A DNA stretch of 64,000 nt from JASHVB01 sp963762885 (GTDB lineage: Bacteria > Pseudomonadota > Alphaproteobacteria > Acetobacterales > Acetobacteraceae). This document shows positions 17,472-26,387 of this stretch, in pieces (position 1 is the first letter of the stretch; each line of letters begins with the position of its first letter). The notes under the pieces were generated by a model. It made no database searches. It was given only the letters and a program-made list of their open reading frames with translations, and was not told the DNA's origin. Position numbers and translations under genes: made by a program. Location of the stretch: the NCBI GenBank assembly GCA_963762885.1, contig CAVXNH010000056.1, positions 264,800 through 328,799 on the forward strand, in the 5' to 3' direction.

Positions 17472-18808
17472 TGCGGCGGGTTCTGTACGTGCTGGTGGCG
17501 TGCGCCCTGGCGATTGCGGTCGCCTGGCTGGTGGCGGGACTGCCGGGCCAGGTCACCGCGGAGATCGGCGACCTCACGATCGAGATACGGACGCCGGTCG
17601 CTGCGCTTGCGCTGCTGCTGGCGTTCGCCGTGCTGTACGGCGTGTTGTGGCTGCTGGGCGGACTGTTGCGGCTACCGGGAATCGCGGTCCGTTGGGACGC
17701 CGAGCGCGACCGCAGGCGCGGCGATGTGGCGGTCGGCCGGGCTCTGGTGGCTCTGGCGGCGGGCGACAAGGCGGACGCTCGGCGGGAGGCGGGGCGGGCT
17801 CGGCGGTTGCTGGGGGATACGCCGCAGACGCTGCTGCTGGCGGCCGAGGCAGGGCGGCTGGCGGGGCGTGACGACGCGGCGGAGGACGCGTTTCGCCGGC
17901 TGGCGGAGCGGCCGGATGCCGCCTTCCTCGGGTATCGCGGGCTGATACGCCAAGCGCTGACGCGGCAGGACTGGGCCGAGGCGACGGCGTTGGCGCGGCA
18001 GGCGGAGGCGGCGCATCCAGGTGCGGAGTGGCTGCGCCACCAGCGTGCCCGGCTGGCGATCCAGAGCGGAAATTGGGCCGAGGCGCTGGATCTGGTGGAC
18101 ACCGACGCGGAGCGGGCGGCGATGGCGGCGGGCGCGGCGGAGGCAGAGCAAGAGCCGGCGCGGGCGACGAAACTGGCTCGGCTGGGATGGAAGGCGGATG
18201 CGAGCTTGGCACCGGCGGCATTGGCCTATGGTGCGCGGCTGCGCGCGGAGGGGCGGGAAGCTCGAGCGCAGGCGGTGATCCGGCATAGCTGGGCGTTGGC
18301 GCCGCATCCGGATCTGGCGGCGTTTGCGCTGACGCCAGTGGTGGATCGGCTGGCTCGGGCGAAGGCGGCGCAGCGGCTGGCGGAGGCGAATCCGGAGCAT
18401 GCGGAGAGCAGATTGCTGCTCGCCCGGACGGCGCTGGATGCGGGGCTGACGGGGGAGGCGCGGCACCAGGTGACGCTGGCCCGGAGTGCCGGGTTGAACC
18501 AGCGGCGGGTGTGGCTGCTGGCGGCGGAGATCGAGGAGGCGGAACACGGAGGATCGGAGGCCGGGGCAGCGGCGGCGCTTGAGGCACTGCGGCGGGCAGC
18601 TTCCGCGGGTGCCGATCCGGAGTGGCGGTGCGGAGTGTGCCACAGCGTGCATGCGGCCTGGTACCCAGCGTGTTCTTCGTGCGGCGCGGCGGGCGGGGTG
18701 CGCTGGGTCGACGGGGGGTTCCCGCTGGCGGTGCGGGGAGAGGGGGGGACCGAGTTTGCGGGCGGGATCCTCACCCTCGGTGCTGCGCATCTCGACCCAC
18801 GGGTCTAG
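17471..18808 (+). CDS. hemY: HemY-like TPR membrane protein
   Basis: A 445-residue HemY N-domain protein. Two membrane spans (VLYVLVACALAIAVAWLVAG and LALLLAFAVLYGVLWLLGGL) precede a long all-alpha tetratricopeptide-type region rich in Ala/Arg. A Cys knuckle, WRCGVCHSVHAAWYPACSSC, is close to the C-terminus, as in alphaproteobacterial HemY homologues. Despite the name it is not protoporphyrinogen oxidase. Its start at 17471 overlaps the preceding stop (TGATG). The last 18 residues or so are encoded by the palindromic repeat at 18770, so the original C-terminus may have been altered. Confidence 0.8.
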   Translation: MRRVLYVLVACALAIAVAWLVAGLPGQVTAEIGDLTIEIRTPVAALALLLAFAVLYGVLWLLGGLLRLPGIAVRWDAERDRRRGDVAVGRALVALAAGDKADARREAGRARRLLGDTPQTLLLAAEAGRLAGRDDAAEDAFRRLAERPDAAFLGYRGLIRQALTRQDWAEATALARQAEAAHPGAEWLRHQRARLAIQSGNWAEALDLVDTDAERAAMAAGAAEAEQEPARATKLARLGWKADASLAPAALAYGARLRAEGREARAQAVIRHSWALAPHPDLAAFALTPVVDRLARAKAAQRLAEANPEHAESRLLLARTALDAGLTGEARHQVTLARSAGLNQRRVWLLAAEIEEAEHGGSEAGAAAALEALRRAASAGADPEWRCGVCHSVHAAWYPACSSCGAAGGVRWVDGGFPLAVRGEGGTEFAGGILTLGAAHLDPRV

Positions 18809-18847
18809 CGCCCGTGGGCATGCCTCTCCCGCTCTCGCGGGAGAGGT
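18770..18847. repeat. Dispersed palindromic repeat, CCTCTCCCGC family
   Basis: The element carries CTCACCCTCGG, CGACCCACGGG and the palindrome CCTCTCCCGC / GCGGGAGAGG. Its left part forms the 3' end of hemY. Related copies are at 21851, 35518, 37480 and 44132. Confidence 0.75.
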
Positions 18848-18859
18848 TAAGGGGGCGCG

Positions 18860-19396
18860 TTATTTGTCGCGGCGGCCGGGGCCGGGGTCGGGGGCTGCGG
18901 CGGATTCCACGGGGGCGGCGGCGGACTCCAGCGGTTCGATGGGAGGTAGAGTCGGGCAGGCGGCGAGGCCCAGATAGGGCTTTGGGTCTACGGCGCGGCC
19001 GTTCAGGCGGACCTCGAAGTGGACGTGGGCGCCGTGGGCGCGGCCGGTTTCGCCGATCTGACCGATGACCTGGCCGGCGCTGACCGGGGCGCCGGGGGCG
19101 ATGCCTCGGGCGAACTCGGACATGTGGGCGTAGCGGGTGACGATCCCGTCGGCGTGCTGAATGTCGACGATGCGGCCGTAGGCGAAGTACCAGCCGGCAT
19201 ACACAACTGTGCCGCCGGCAGCGGCGCGGATGGGCGAGCCGTAGGGCGCCATCAGGTCGATACCCGAATGATACGCGCTGAAACCTCGAGAGATTTCCCT
19301 CAGGTTGGCGGGCGGCATTGTCATGGTACCGCAGAATGAGGCGGCCTGGGCCGGGGCGGCGAGGCAGAGGGCGAGGAGGAGGAATGTTGCGCGCAT
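18860..19396 (-). CDS. Secreted M23 peptidase (LytM type)
   Basis: A 178-residue secreted protein. The signal peptide MRATFLLLALCLAAPAQA is cleaved at AQA-AS. The zinc motifs are complete: HSGIDLMAPYG (H-x3-D), YAHMSEF and HVHFEVRLNG (H-x-H). It is a glycyl-glycine or peptidoglycan cross-link endopeptidase in the periplasm. The tail after PTLPPIEPLESA is a low-complexity Ala/Pro linker. It is transcribed after the second M23 gene (19565-20167) on the same strand, suggesting a paired role in wall remodelling. Confidence 0.85.
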   Translation of the reverse strand: MRATFLLLALCLAAPAQAASFCGTMTMPPANLREISRGFSAYHSGIDLMAPYGSPIRAAAGGTVVYAGWYFAYGRIVDIQHADGIVTRYAHMSEFARGIAPGAPVSAGQVIGQIGETGRAHGAHVHFEVRLNGRAVDPKPYLGLAACPTLPPIEPLESAAAPVESAAAPDPGPGRRDK

Positions 19397-19564
19397 TCCT
19401 CAGCGATAACCGAAAATTGATTAAGAGTCGATTACGATTGGCTGTTGTATTTTCGCAACTTAGCCCCATGGCGGCGTGTTAATTTGGCCACGTCGTCGGG
19501 GTGTGTGCGAACATTACAGGGGAAATCGCTTCGCTTCGTTTGCAAAAGACTGGTGGCGCGGCGG

Positions 19565-20167
19565 CTACGGGACCAGGGCGTAGATCCGGGTTGGCGGGAG
19601 TTTGCCATCCGCGGCCAGGGAGTCGGAGGGGTTGCGATGGGTGGCAGCGCACTGGCGTAGGCGCAGATAGGGCGCCGGATCGACCGGATGGTCGCCAACG
19701 ATCATGCCGAAAAACAGGTGCATGCCGTAGGTGACGCCGGAGTCGCCGACAACGCCAAGTTTCTCGCCGCCGTAGATGGTGCGCTGACCCTCGGCGATGT
19801 CGGGCGCGACCATGCCGAGGTGGCTGTAGATGCCGATGAAGCCGGGATGCTGGACCAGGATCTCCAGCCCGCCGGGGCCTCGGTGCTGGACGCGAATCAC
19901 CTCGCCTGGGGCGATAGCGCGGACCGGGGCGCCCGCGGGGGCGGGAAGGTCGATGCCGTTGTGGAATGTGCCGGCGAGCGGGCGGGCAGGCAGGATGCGC
20001 GGTCCGAATGGCGAGGATACGCAGGCGGGGGTGACGGGGTCGAGCAATTGAGTGGTTTGGATGACGAGCGCGGTGGCGGGGCGGAAGAAATCCGATAGTA
20101 ACAGAAGCGCAGTGAATAGGGGGATGAAGTAGATTTTGGTTCGCACGACAGTGTCCTGATGTGGCAA
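19565..20167 (-). CDS. M23 (LytM) family protein lacking the second histidine of HxH
   Basis: A 200-residue protein with an N-terminal hydrophobic signal/anchor (FIPLFTALLLLSDFF). The LytM domain is otherwise complete: FHNGIDLPAPAG (H-x3-D), GEVIRVQHRG, YSHLGM. The closing motif is GMHLFFGM, so the second His of H-x-H, a zinc ligand, is Phe. It resembles degenerate LytM activators (EnvC/NlpD class), which regulate amidases rather than cut themselves. The start is uncertain: ATG 20167 or GTG 20149. A neighbouring M23 gene is intact. Confidence 0.75.
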   Translation of the reverse strand: MPHQDTVVRTKIYFIPLFTALLLLSDFFRPATALVIQTTQLLDPVTPACVSSPFGPRILPARPLAGTFHNGIDLPAPAGAPVRAIAPGEVIRVQHRGPGGLEILVQHPGFIGIYSHLGMVAPDIAEGQRTIYGGEKLGVVGDSGVTYGMHLFFGMIVGDHPVDPAPYLRLRQCAATHRNPSDSLAADGKLPPTRIYALVP

Positions 20168-20653
20168 TTGGGATTGGATCGGGGATTGGCGATGCGGCGT
20201 CTATTCAGAATGCTGTGGCGGGAGCCGGTAGGAGCATGACAACTGGGTGAGCGAGGGGAGAGGTCGAACGCCATCGATGCGGTCCGCGGCATTGTTCGCT
20301 CGCGGGCCGCTGGGGCGGTGCGGGGTGCGAACGGGTCAGCCGATGCGGGTGCTGCAGACAGCTGCAAATTTATCGTAGAGGACGATGAGGGACACAGCGG
20401 CCGTAGAGACGATCTCTGGCGGTGTGCCAGTCGGGCCACGGCAAAGGCTGCGGGTGTGGTTTTGACAGCGTTGCCCACGTTTTGCATCGCAGGTGCCGTT
20501 GAGGAATTTTGAGACGCACGTGGGACACCGCCGTGCTCGCGGGGTACCGATGACGGCACGGGGCTGGCTTGACCTTCCCATGCATGCTCGCATTGTCGTG
20601 GGTGAGTGTCCGGATCGGGACCGGTCGCGACGGCGGCAGGAGTGGGGGTTGGC
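20168..20653. other. Divergent intergenic region, no gene seen
   Basis: About 490 bases separate the M23-like gene (minus) from the alcohol dehydrogenase (plus). I see no plausible coding frame, RNA gene or repeat in it. It must hold the promoters of the two divergent genes, but no clear -35/-10 pair stood out. Confidence 0.5.
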
Positions 20654-21817
20654 ATGCAGATGACGGCGGCGGTGTTACGCGCGCAAGGCAAACCTCGGCC
20701 GTATGCGGTCAGCCAGCCAATGACGATAGAGCAAGTGACGCTCGATCCGCCGGGGCCGGGGGAGGTGCTGTACGAGATTGTCGGGGCCGGATTGTGCCAC
20801 TCCGATCTTTCCACCATCGAAGGGCTGCGGCCGCGCAGGCTGCCATCCATTCCCGGCCATGAGGCGGCGGGCATCGTGCGGGAGGTCGGGCCGGAGGTGC
20901 ACGGGCTGCGGCCGGGCAACCATGTGGTCAGCGTGTTCGTCACCAGTTGCGGTGATTGCCGCTACTGCAACGGCGGGCGGCCGAACCTGTGCCAGGGCTC
21001 GTTCGCGGCGCGCGCCGAGGGCACGCTGATCTCCGGCGCGCGGCGGCTGTCGCTGAATGGGGAGCCGCTGTACCATTACAGCGGACTGTCGGTGTTCGCG
21101 CAGTACGCCGTGGTGGCGCAGAATGCGCTGGTGAAGATCCCTGACGACGTGCCGCTGGAGGACGCGGCGATCTTTGGCTGTGCTGTGGTGACCGGCGTCG
21201 GGGCCGTGCTGAACACGGCGCAGGTGCCGCCGGGGGCGCAGATGGCGGTGGTCGGGCTCGGCGGGGTGGGGATGAATGCATTGCTGGGCGGGGTGGTGGC
21301 CGGCGCGGAACGTATCGTCGCGGTCGATCTGAGTGCCGACAAGCTGCGGATCGCTCAGGAGTTGGGCGCCACCGACACGTTCCTGGCGGGCAGCGCCGAC
21401 GTGGCGGCGGAGGTGCGGGCGGCGACCGGGGGCGGGCTGGATTACGTCATCGAGACCGCGGGTGCGATCGAGGCGATGAACCTGGCCTACGCGATCACGG
21501 CACGCGGCGGTATGGTGGTCAGCGCCGGCTTGCCGGCGGTGGACCGGATGTTCTCCTATCCGCATTCGGCGCTGGTGTCGGACGAGAAATCCATCCGCGG
21601 CAGCTACATGGGAAGCTGCGTGCCGAAGCGGGACATCCCTCGGTTCATTGCGCTGTATCAGCGCGGCAAGTTGCCGGTGCAGAAGCTGCGCAGCGGGTTC
21701 ATCGAGTTCGCCGAGATCAACGCGGGGTTCGACCGGCTGGCCGACGGCGCGGTGCTGCGGCAGGTGCTGCGGCCACATGGGCAGGACGGTGTGCGGTTGG
21801 CCGGAGGAGGTGGTTGA
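20654..21817 (+). CDS. Zinc-dependent alcohol dehydrogenase (class III-like)
   Basis: A 387-residue MDR alcohol dehydrogenase. I chose the internal start MQMTAAVLRAQ at 20654 over GTG/ATG at 20606, whose first 16 residues look non-coding. Catalytic zinc: GAGLCHSDLSTIEG and PSIPGHEAAGIVREVGPEV. Structural zinc Cys: SCGDCRYCNGGRPNLC, four Cys. Coenzyme motif: VVGLGGVGMNALLGG. The N-terminal part is close to NAD(P)-dependent formaldehyde/aryl-alcohol dehydrogenases of the AdhC/Rxyl-type. The substrate alcohol is unknown. The extreme C-terminus (RLAGGGG) may be read out of frame. Confidence 0.85.
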   Translation: MQMTAAVLRAQGKPRPYAVSQPMTIEQVTLDPPGPGEVLYEIVGAGLCHSDLSTIEGLRPRRLPSIPGHEAAGIVREVGPEVHGLRPGNHVVSVFVTSCGDCRYCNGGRPNLCQGSFAARAEGTLISGARRLSLNGEPLYHYSGLSVFAQYAVVAQNALVKIPDDVPLEDAAIFGCAVVTGVGAVLNTAQVPPGAQMAVVGLGGVGMNALLGGVVAGAERIVAVDLSADKLRIAQELGATDTFLAGSADVAAEVRAATGGGLDYVIETAGAIEAMNLAYAITARGGMVVSAGLPAVDRMFSYPHSALVSDEKSIRGSYMGSCVPKRDIPRFIALYQRGKLPVQKLRSGFIEFAEINAGFDRLADGAVLRQVLRPHGQDGVRLAGGGG

Positions 21818-21850
21818 CATGCAGGAGGGAAGTGGGTTGGAGCGGCCCGA

Positions 21851-21906
21851 TCACCCTCACCCTCCCCGCTTGCGCGTCTCGGCCTCTCCCGCGAAGCGGG
21901 AGAGGT
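21851..21906. repeat. Dispersed palindromic repeat, CCTCTCCCGC family
   Basis: CACCCTCACCCTCC followed by GGCCTCTCCCGC and GCGGGAGAGGT, lying just before the epimerase start. It is a full-length copy in the same order as the elements at 37480 and 35518, but inverted. Confidence 0.75.
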
Positions 21907-21926
21907 AGATGGCGCGGGAGAGGTAA

Positions 21927-22857
21927 ATGGGGACGTATCTCGTCACTGGCGGGGCCGGATTTATTGGGTCGCACCTGTGCGAGGCGCTGGTGGGGCGCGG
22001 CGATACGGTGCGGGTGCTGGACGACCTGTCTACCGGATCGCGCGACAACCTGCCTGACGGGGTGCTGCTGATCGAGGGGGACGTTGCCGATCCCGTGGCG
22101 ATGCAGGCCGCCGTCGAAGGGGTGGATGGCGCGTTTCATCTGGCGGCGATTGCCTCGGTGGCGCGGGGAGTGACCGATTGGCTCGGGTACGCACCGTGCC
22201 AACCTGACCGGCACCGTGACGCTGTTTGAAGCAATCCGGCGGGGTGGCCGGCCGGTCCCGGTAGTCTATGCCTCGTCGGCCGCGGTGTACGGCGATTGTG
22301 CTGTGGTGCCGATCGATGAGGATACGGAACGGCGGCCGCTGTCGGCGTATGGCGCGGACAAGTATGCGAGCGAGTTGCACGCGCGGGTGGCGAGCCATGT
22401 GCATGGCATTCCGACGACCGGGTTGCGGTTCTTCAACGTGTATGGGCCGCGGCAGGATCCTCGATCGCCGTATTCGGGGGTGATCTCGATCTTCTGTGAG
22501 CGAATCGCGCGGGGCGCGCCGATCGATGTGTTCGGCGACGGGGAGCAAACGCGGGACTTCGTGTATGTCGCCGATGTGGTCGCGGCTTTGCTGGGTGCGA
22601 TGGAGCATCCGAGGGTAGACGCGCCGGTGTTCAATGTCTGCACCGGCGCGCCGACCGGCGTGCTCGAGCTTGCGGGCGTCATCGCCGATCTGGCCGGCAC
22701 GGTGCCTGACGTGCGGCACCAGACGCCGCGCGCGGGCGAGATCCGGCACTCCACCGGCGTGCCAGAGCTTGCCCGTCGCGCGTTAGGCCTGGGTGAGCCC
22801 GTGGCGCTGCGCGCCGGGTTGCGCAAGGTGCTGGACTGGCTCGCGACCGGTCACTAA
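21927..22857 (+). CDS. NAD-dependent epimerase/dehydratase (UDP-glucose 4-epimerase-like), one frameshift
   Basis: About 310 residues of an extended short-chain dehydrogenase that acts on nucleotide sugars. Motifs: YLVTGGAGFIGSHLCEAL (G-x2-G-x2-G), VLDDLSTGSRDNLP, FHLAAIASV, VYASSAAVYGD (catalytic Ser), AYGADKYASEL (Y-x3-K) and LRFFNVYGPRQDP. One extra base near 22188 breaks the frame between DWLG and THRANLTGTVTLFEA; the second half is a separate open frame starting at 22216. The downstream YdcF, acyltransferase and glycosyltransferase genes make a polysaccharide role likely. Confidence 0.85.
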
Positions 22858-22881
22858 ACCGGTATAGCTCTCCCGCTCGGT

Positions 22882-23645
22882 GTGAGAGGTTCTGCACGGG
22901 GGAGTCCGGCGCTGAAGGCTTTGCTGGTCCTGATGCTGCTGCCGCCTGTGAACCTGGTGTTCGCGATCCTGCTGGGCGTGGCGTTGCTGCGGCGCTTCCC
23001 GCGATCGGCACGATGGCTGATCGGGGTTGCCGCCCTGCTGCTGCTGGTGCTGGCGATGCCGGCGGTGGCCGGCGGCATGCTGGTTGCGCTGGAGCGCGAC
23101 CTGCCGACGACCCCGCCCGCCGACAAGCCTCCGGGTGCGATCGTCATTCTCGGTGGCGACGTCACCCGCACAGGGGGTGTCGAGCCGGGTGCGATCGCCG
23201 GGCATCTGACGCTGGAACGGCTGCGCGCCGGTGCGGCACTGCAACGGAAGACCGGTTTGCCGGTGCTGGTTTCCGGCGGCGAGGTTGGCAAGGGTGCCCC
23301 GCCGGTCGCCGTGCTAATGCGGGAGAGCCTGACCCAGGACTTCCAGGTGCCGGTGCGCTGGACCGAGGACCGCTCGAGCGACACCTGGCAGAACGCACGC
23401 GACAGCGCGGCGATCCTCCGCTCTGCCGGCATCAACTCGATCTACCTGGTCACCAATGCCTGGCATGAGCGGCGGGCGCTGATGGCGTTCGCGGGTACGG
23501 GGCTCACGGTGACCGCCGCGCCGACGCCGCTGGACCGGCCGGCAGGGCCGATCCCATCGGACTTCGTGCCACGGGCGTTGGCGTGGGAGATCAGTTCTAC
23601 GCCCTGCACGAGTGGGTCGGCTGCCTTTGGTACACGTTGCCATGA
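22882..23645 (+). CDS. YdcF/DUF218 family membrane protein, one frameshift near the end
   Basis: About 250 residues. Two N-terminal membrane spans precede the DUF218 domain: GAIVILGGDVTRTGGVEPGA, LVSGGEVG, EDRSSDTWQNARDSAAIL and YLVTNAWHERRALMAF. The end FYALHEWVGCLWYTLP reads in a second frame after an indel near 23592, giving a stop at 23643-23645. YdcF-like proteins are inner-membrane or periplasmic, with ElyC of E. coli acting in envelope/ECA assembly. The start is uncertain between GTG 22882 and ATG 22933. The stop overlaps the next ATG (ATGA). Confidence 0.75.
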
Positions 23646-24768
23646 GCGTCCGGCTGGAGGAATTCCGGTCGGTCGATGCGTTGCCCGCGGAGACCGAGTT
23701 CGCTGTTTGCTGACTCGCCCGGGTTGTTCGGCAGCCGCGCCTGGTGGCGCACCGTCGTGTCCGCCGGGATGCCGGAGGGGACGCTACCCTGCTTCCTGCT
23801 GGCGTGGGCCGGCGCCACGCCAGCGGCACTGTTCCCGCTGCGCCGGCCGGTATCGGGCGGGGCGCTGGCGAGTCTGCACGACTCCCTATACCTGCGAGTA
23901 CGCGCCGCTGCTGGCGCGGGGTCTGTCCGCGGCAGCGCAGGGCGAGGTGTTGGCCGGGTTTGCGCGGTTCTGCCGCGGCTGGGCAACGACCCGACTCGAT
24001 GCTCTGCCGGAGGACTGGCCCGGCCTGCCGGCCTGTGTGGAGGGAGCGCGCGCGGCCGGGCTGGTGGTGGTGCGGTTCGCCCATTTCGGCAATTGGCACG
24101 CGCCGGTGCGGGGGCTGGACTGGGCCGGCTACCTGGCGGGTCGGCCGGGCGCCTTGCGCGAGACGGTGCGGCGCAAGCTGCGGCGTGGCGAACGGCGTGC
24201 GGATGCGGGGTTCGCTGTCGTGACGGGGCGGCCGGAGCTTGAGGCCGGCATCGATGCGTTCGATCAGGTCTATGCCAGGAGCTGGAAGCAGCCGGAGCCG
24301 TTCCCTCGGTTCAATGCGGCGCTGATGCGGGAGGCCGCCGCGACGGGGCTGTTGCGGCTTGGCATCTGGCGGATCGGTGACGTGCCGGCCGCGGCACAGC
24401 TCTGGATCGTGGAGCATGGCACCGCGACGGTGCTGAAGCTGGCGCATGACGAGGCATTCCAGGCGGAGTTGCCGGGGACGGTGCTGACGGCACTGATGCT
24501 GCGGACGCTGCTGGACCAGGAGCATGTGGCGGAGATCGACTTCGGGCGCGGCGACGACGACTACAAGCAGGGCTGGGCCGGCCAGCGGCGGCAGCGCATC
24601 GGCGTGGTGCTGGTCAATCCGCGGCGTCCCGCCGGGCTACGGTTTCTGGCGCAGCACGCTCTGGGACGGGCGCGGGCGCGGTTTGCGTCTTCGGGGCGGC
24701 CTGGACGGGGAGCGCAGCGAACCGAGATGGCGCGTGCCGGCGGCGGTGCTGTGGGTAGCGGGGCCTGA
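23642..24768 (+). CDS. GNAT-fold acyltransferase (BioF2/FemAB-like), two frameshifts
   Basis: About 370 residues of a FemAB-related GNAT-fold enzyme. The start at 23642 overlaps the ydcF stop. Frameshifts near 23699 and 23877 separate MSVRLEEFRSVDALPAETE, SLFADSPGLFGSRAWWRTVV and YAPLLARGLSAAA. The rest is continuous: FAHFGNWHAPVRGLDWAGYL, LRETVRRKLRRGERRADAG, FDQVYARSWKQPEPFPRFN, EIDFGRGDDDYKQGW, close to PEP-CTERM/XrtA-associated BioF2-like proteins (LRRxxRR and FxxLYxxSW). These proteins typically sit in exopolysaccharide loci and are thought to acylate glycans. A glycosyltransferase gene follows three bases later. Confidence 0.75.
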
Positions 24769-24771
24769 GGC

Positions 24772-25935
24772 ATGCGCATCCTGTACAGCCATCGTGTCGG
24801 GTCGCGCGACGGGCAGAGCGTTCATATCGAGGAGCTGGTCGGTGCGTTGCGCAGCCTCGGGCACGAGGTGCTGGTGGTCGGCCCCGGCTTCTACGAACAG
24901 GCGCATTTTGGCGGCGAAAGCCGGCTGGTGCCGTGGATCCGCGCCCGCTTGCCGGCGGTGGTCGGGGAATTGGCCGAGCTGGCGTAGAACGTGACCGCGT
25001 GGTGGCGATTGCGCTCGGCCTTCCGCCGGTTCCGGCCGGACCTGATCTACGAGCGCTACAACCTGTATTACCTGGCCGGGACCTGGGTGGCGCGGCATAG
25101 CGGGGTGCCGCTGTTTCTCGAGGTGAACGCGCCGCTCGCCGAGGAGCGCACGCGCTTCGGCCAGTTGCGGCTGCGGCGGGTTGCCGGCGCGTTGGAGCGC
25201 TATGTTTGGCGGTCCGCGTCGAGGGTGCTGGCCGTCACCGGCGTGCTGCGGCAGGCGGTGATTGCGGCGGGCGTGCCGGCGGAGCGGATCGCGGTGGTGC
25301 CGAATGGCATCGATCCGGCGCAGTTCTCCGGGTTGCCGCCGCGCGAGGCCGGAGCGGGGCCCCTGGTGCTGGGGTTCGTCGGGTTCGTGCGCGACTGGCA
25401 CGGGCTGGACGCGGTGATCGCGGCGATGGCGGCGCAGCATGGCGAGCAGGAGTTGCGACTGGTGGTGGTGGGCGACGGCCCGGCGCGTGCGGCCTTGGAG
25501 CACCAGGCGGCGTCGCTGGGGCTGGGCGATCGGGTGACGTTCACCGGGGTAATGCCGCGGGAGGCGATCCCGGAGCTGGTGGCCGGCTTCGACATCGCCT
25601 TGCAGCCGCTGGTAGTGAGCTACGCCTCGCCGCTGAAGATCTTCGAGTATATGGCGGCGGGGCGGGCGATCGTTGCGCCGGACCAGCCGAATATCCGCGA
25701 GGTCCTGCGTGACGGCAAGACGGCGGTGTTATTCGATCCGGCGGTGAGGGGAGCGATGTGGGGCGCGATAAGCCGGTTGGCGGGGGACGCGGCGTTGCGG
25801 CGCCGGCTGGGCGAGGCGGCGCGGGCGGAGATCGCGCAGCGCGACTATACGTGGCGGGGCAATGCGGCGCGGGTGGTGGCCTGGGCGAGCGGGGAGGGCG
25901 TCGTCTGCGAGTCACCGGCACCGGCGCCAGAATGA
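24772..25935 (+). CDS. Glycosyltransferase family 4, interrupted by an in-frame TAG
   Basis: A 387-codon GT4 (GT-B fold) frame starting MRILYSHRVGSRDGQSVHIE. The N-terminal half carries an early GQSVHIEELVGALRSLGHEV motif, and the C-terminal half VVPNGIDPAQFSG, GFVGFVRDWHGL, VGDGPARAALEHQA and the donor loop ALQPLVVSYASPLKIFEYMAAG. Codon 72 (24985-24987) is TAG in the same frame, in ELA-stop-NVTAWWRLR; family members usually have Tyr there. A single-base change TAC to TAG explains it, whether real mutation or error. The gene is co-transcribed with the upstream acyltransferase. Confidence 0.8.
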
Positions 25936-26099
25936 ATCACTGCGCGGCAATGTCGATATGCTGATACTCTTGCCGGAGCAATTTGCCAATCGCGACGAAT
26001 GACAAACCATAGATTTTATAGACTACGGCGTCGAACTGGACGGACGACGTCGATCGAAAATCTCCACACTGCTCCTGCTGGACGCAGACTGCCAAAAGC

Positions 26100-26309
26100 A
26101 AATTCTTGAAACACGGATTTCACAGATTAATACCAATCCGCCTAAACTTTGACGCACGGACGACCACCTCAACGTCATGCCGACGAAGGTCGGCATGACG
26201 AGGTGGGCACTGCCCGTGCGTCAATGTTTAAGCGGGCTGGTATCATGCACAGAACATAATTAAATTTCTGTCTGCGCCTTAATCTGTGAAATCTGTGTTT
26301 CAAAACTTT
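26100..26309. repeat. Nested palindromic (MITE-like) element
   Basis: Three concentric inverted repeats: outer arms 26100-26130 and 26279-26309 (31 bases, three mismatches, core TTTCACAGATTAA), inner arms 26131-26158 and 26215-26242 (28 bases, few mismatches, core TTTGACGCACG/CGTGCGTCAA), and a central hairpin 26164-26205 (CGTCATGCCGAC/GTCGGCATGACG). It is locally less GC-rich than its surroundings. No open frame is inside. It lies between two convergent polysaccharide operons. Confidence 0.85.
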
Positions 26310-26387
26310 TGCCGCCAACCGCGCCGGCCGTGCATTGACAAATCATGTGGTAGCCGCGGTTGCCAAGCAAGACGAATTCCTCTGGCG

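Noticed and set aside
17574..18790. Long minus-strand frames across hemY
   Set aside because: They are proline-rich shadows of a GC-rich alanine/arginine gene on the other strand.
24985..24987. TAG as a recoded amino acid (pyrrolysine or suppressed stop)
   Set aside because: There is no supporting context such as a pyl gene set, and indel or base errors are frequent in this window; a simple point change is more likely.
26100..26309. CRISPR array or attenuator
   Set aside because: The repeats are inverted and nested, not direct with regular spacers, and no cas gene is near.
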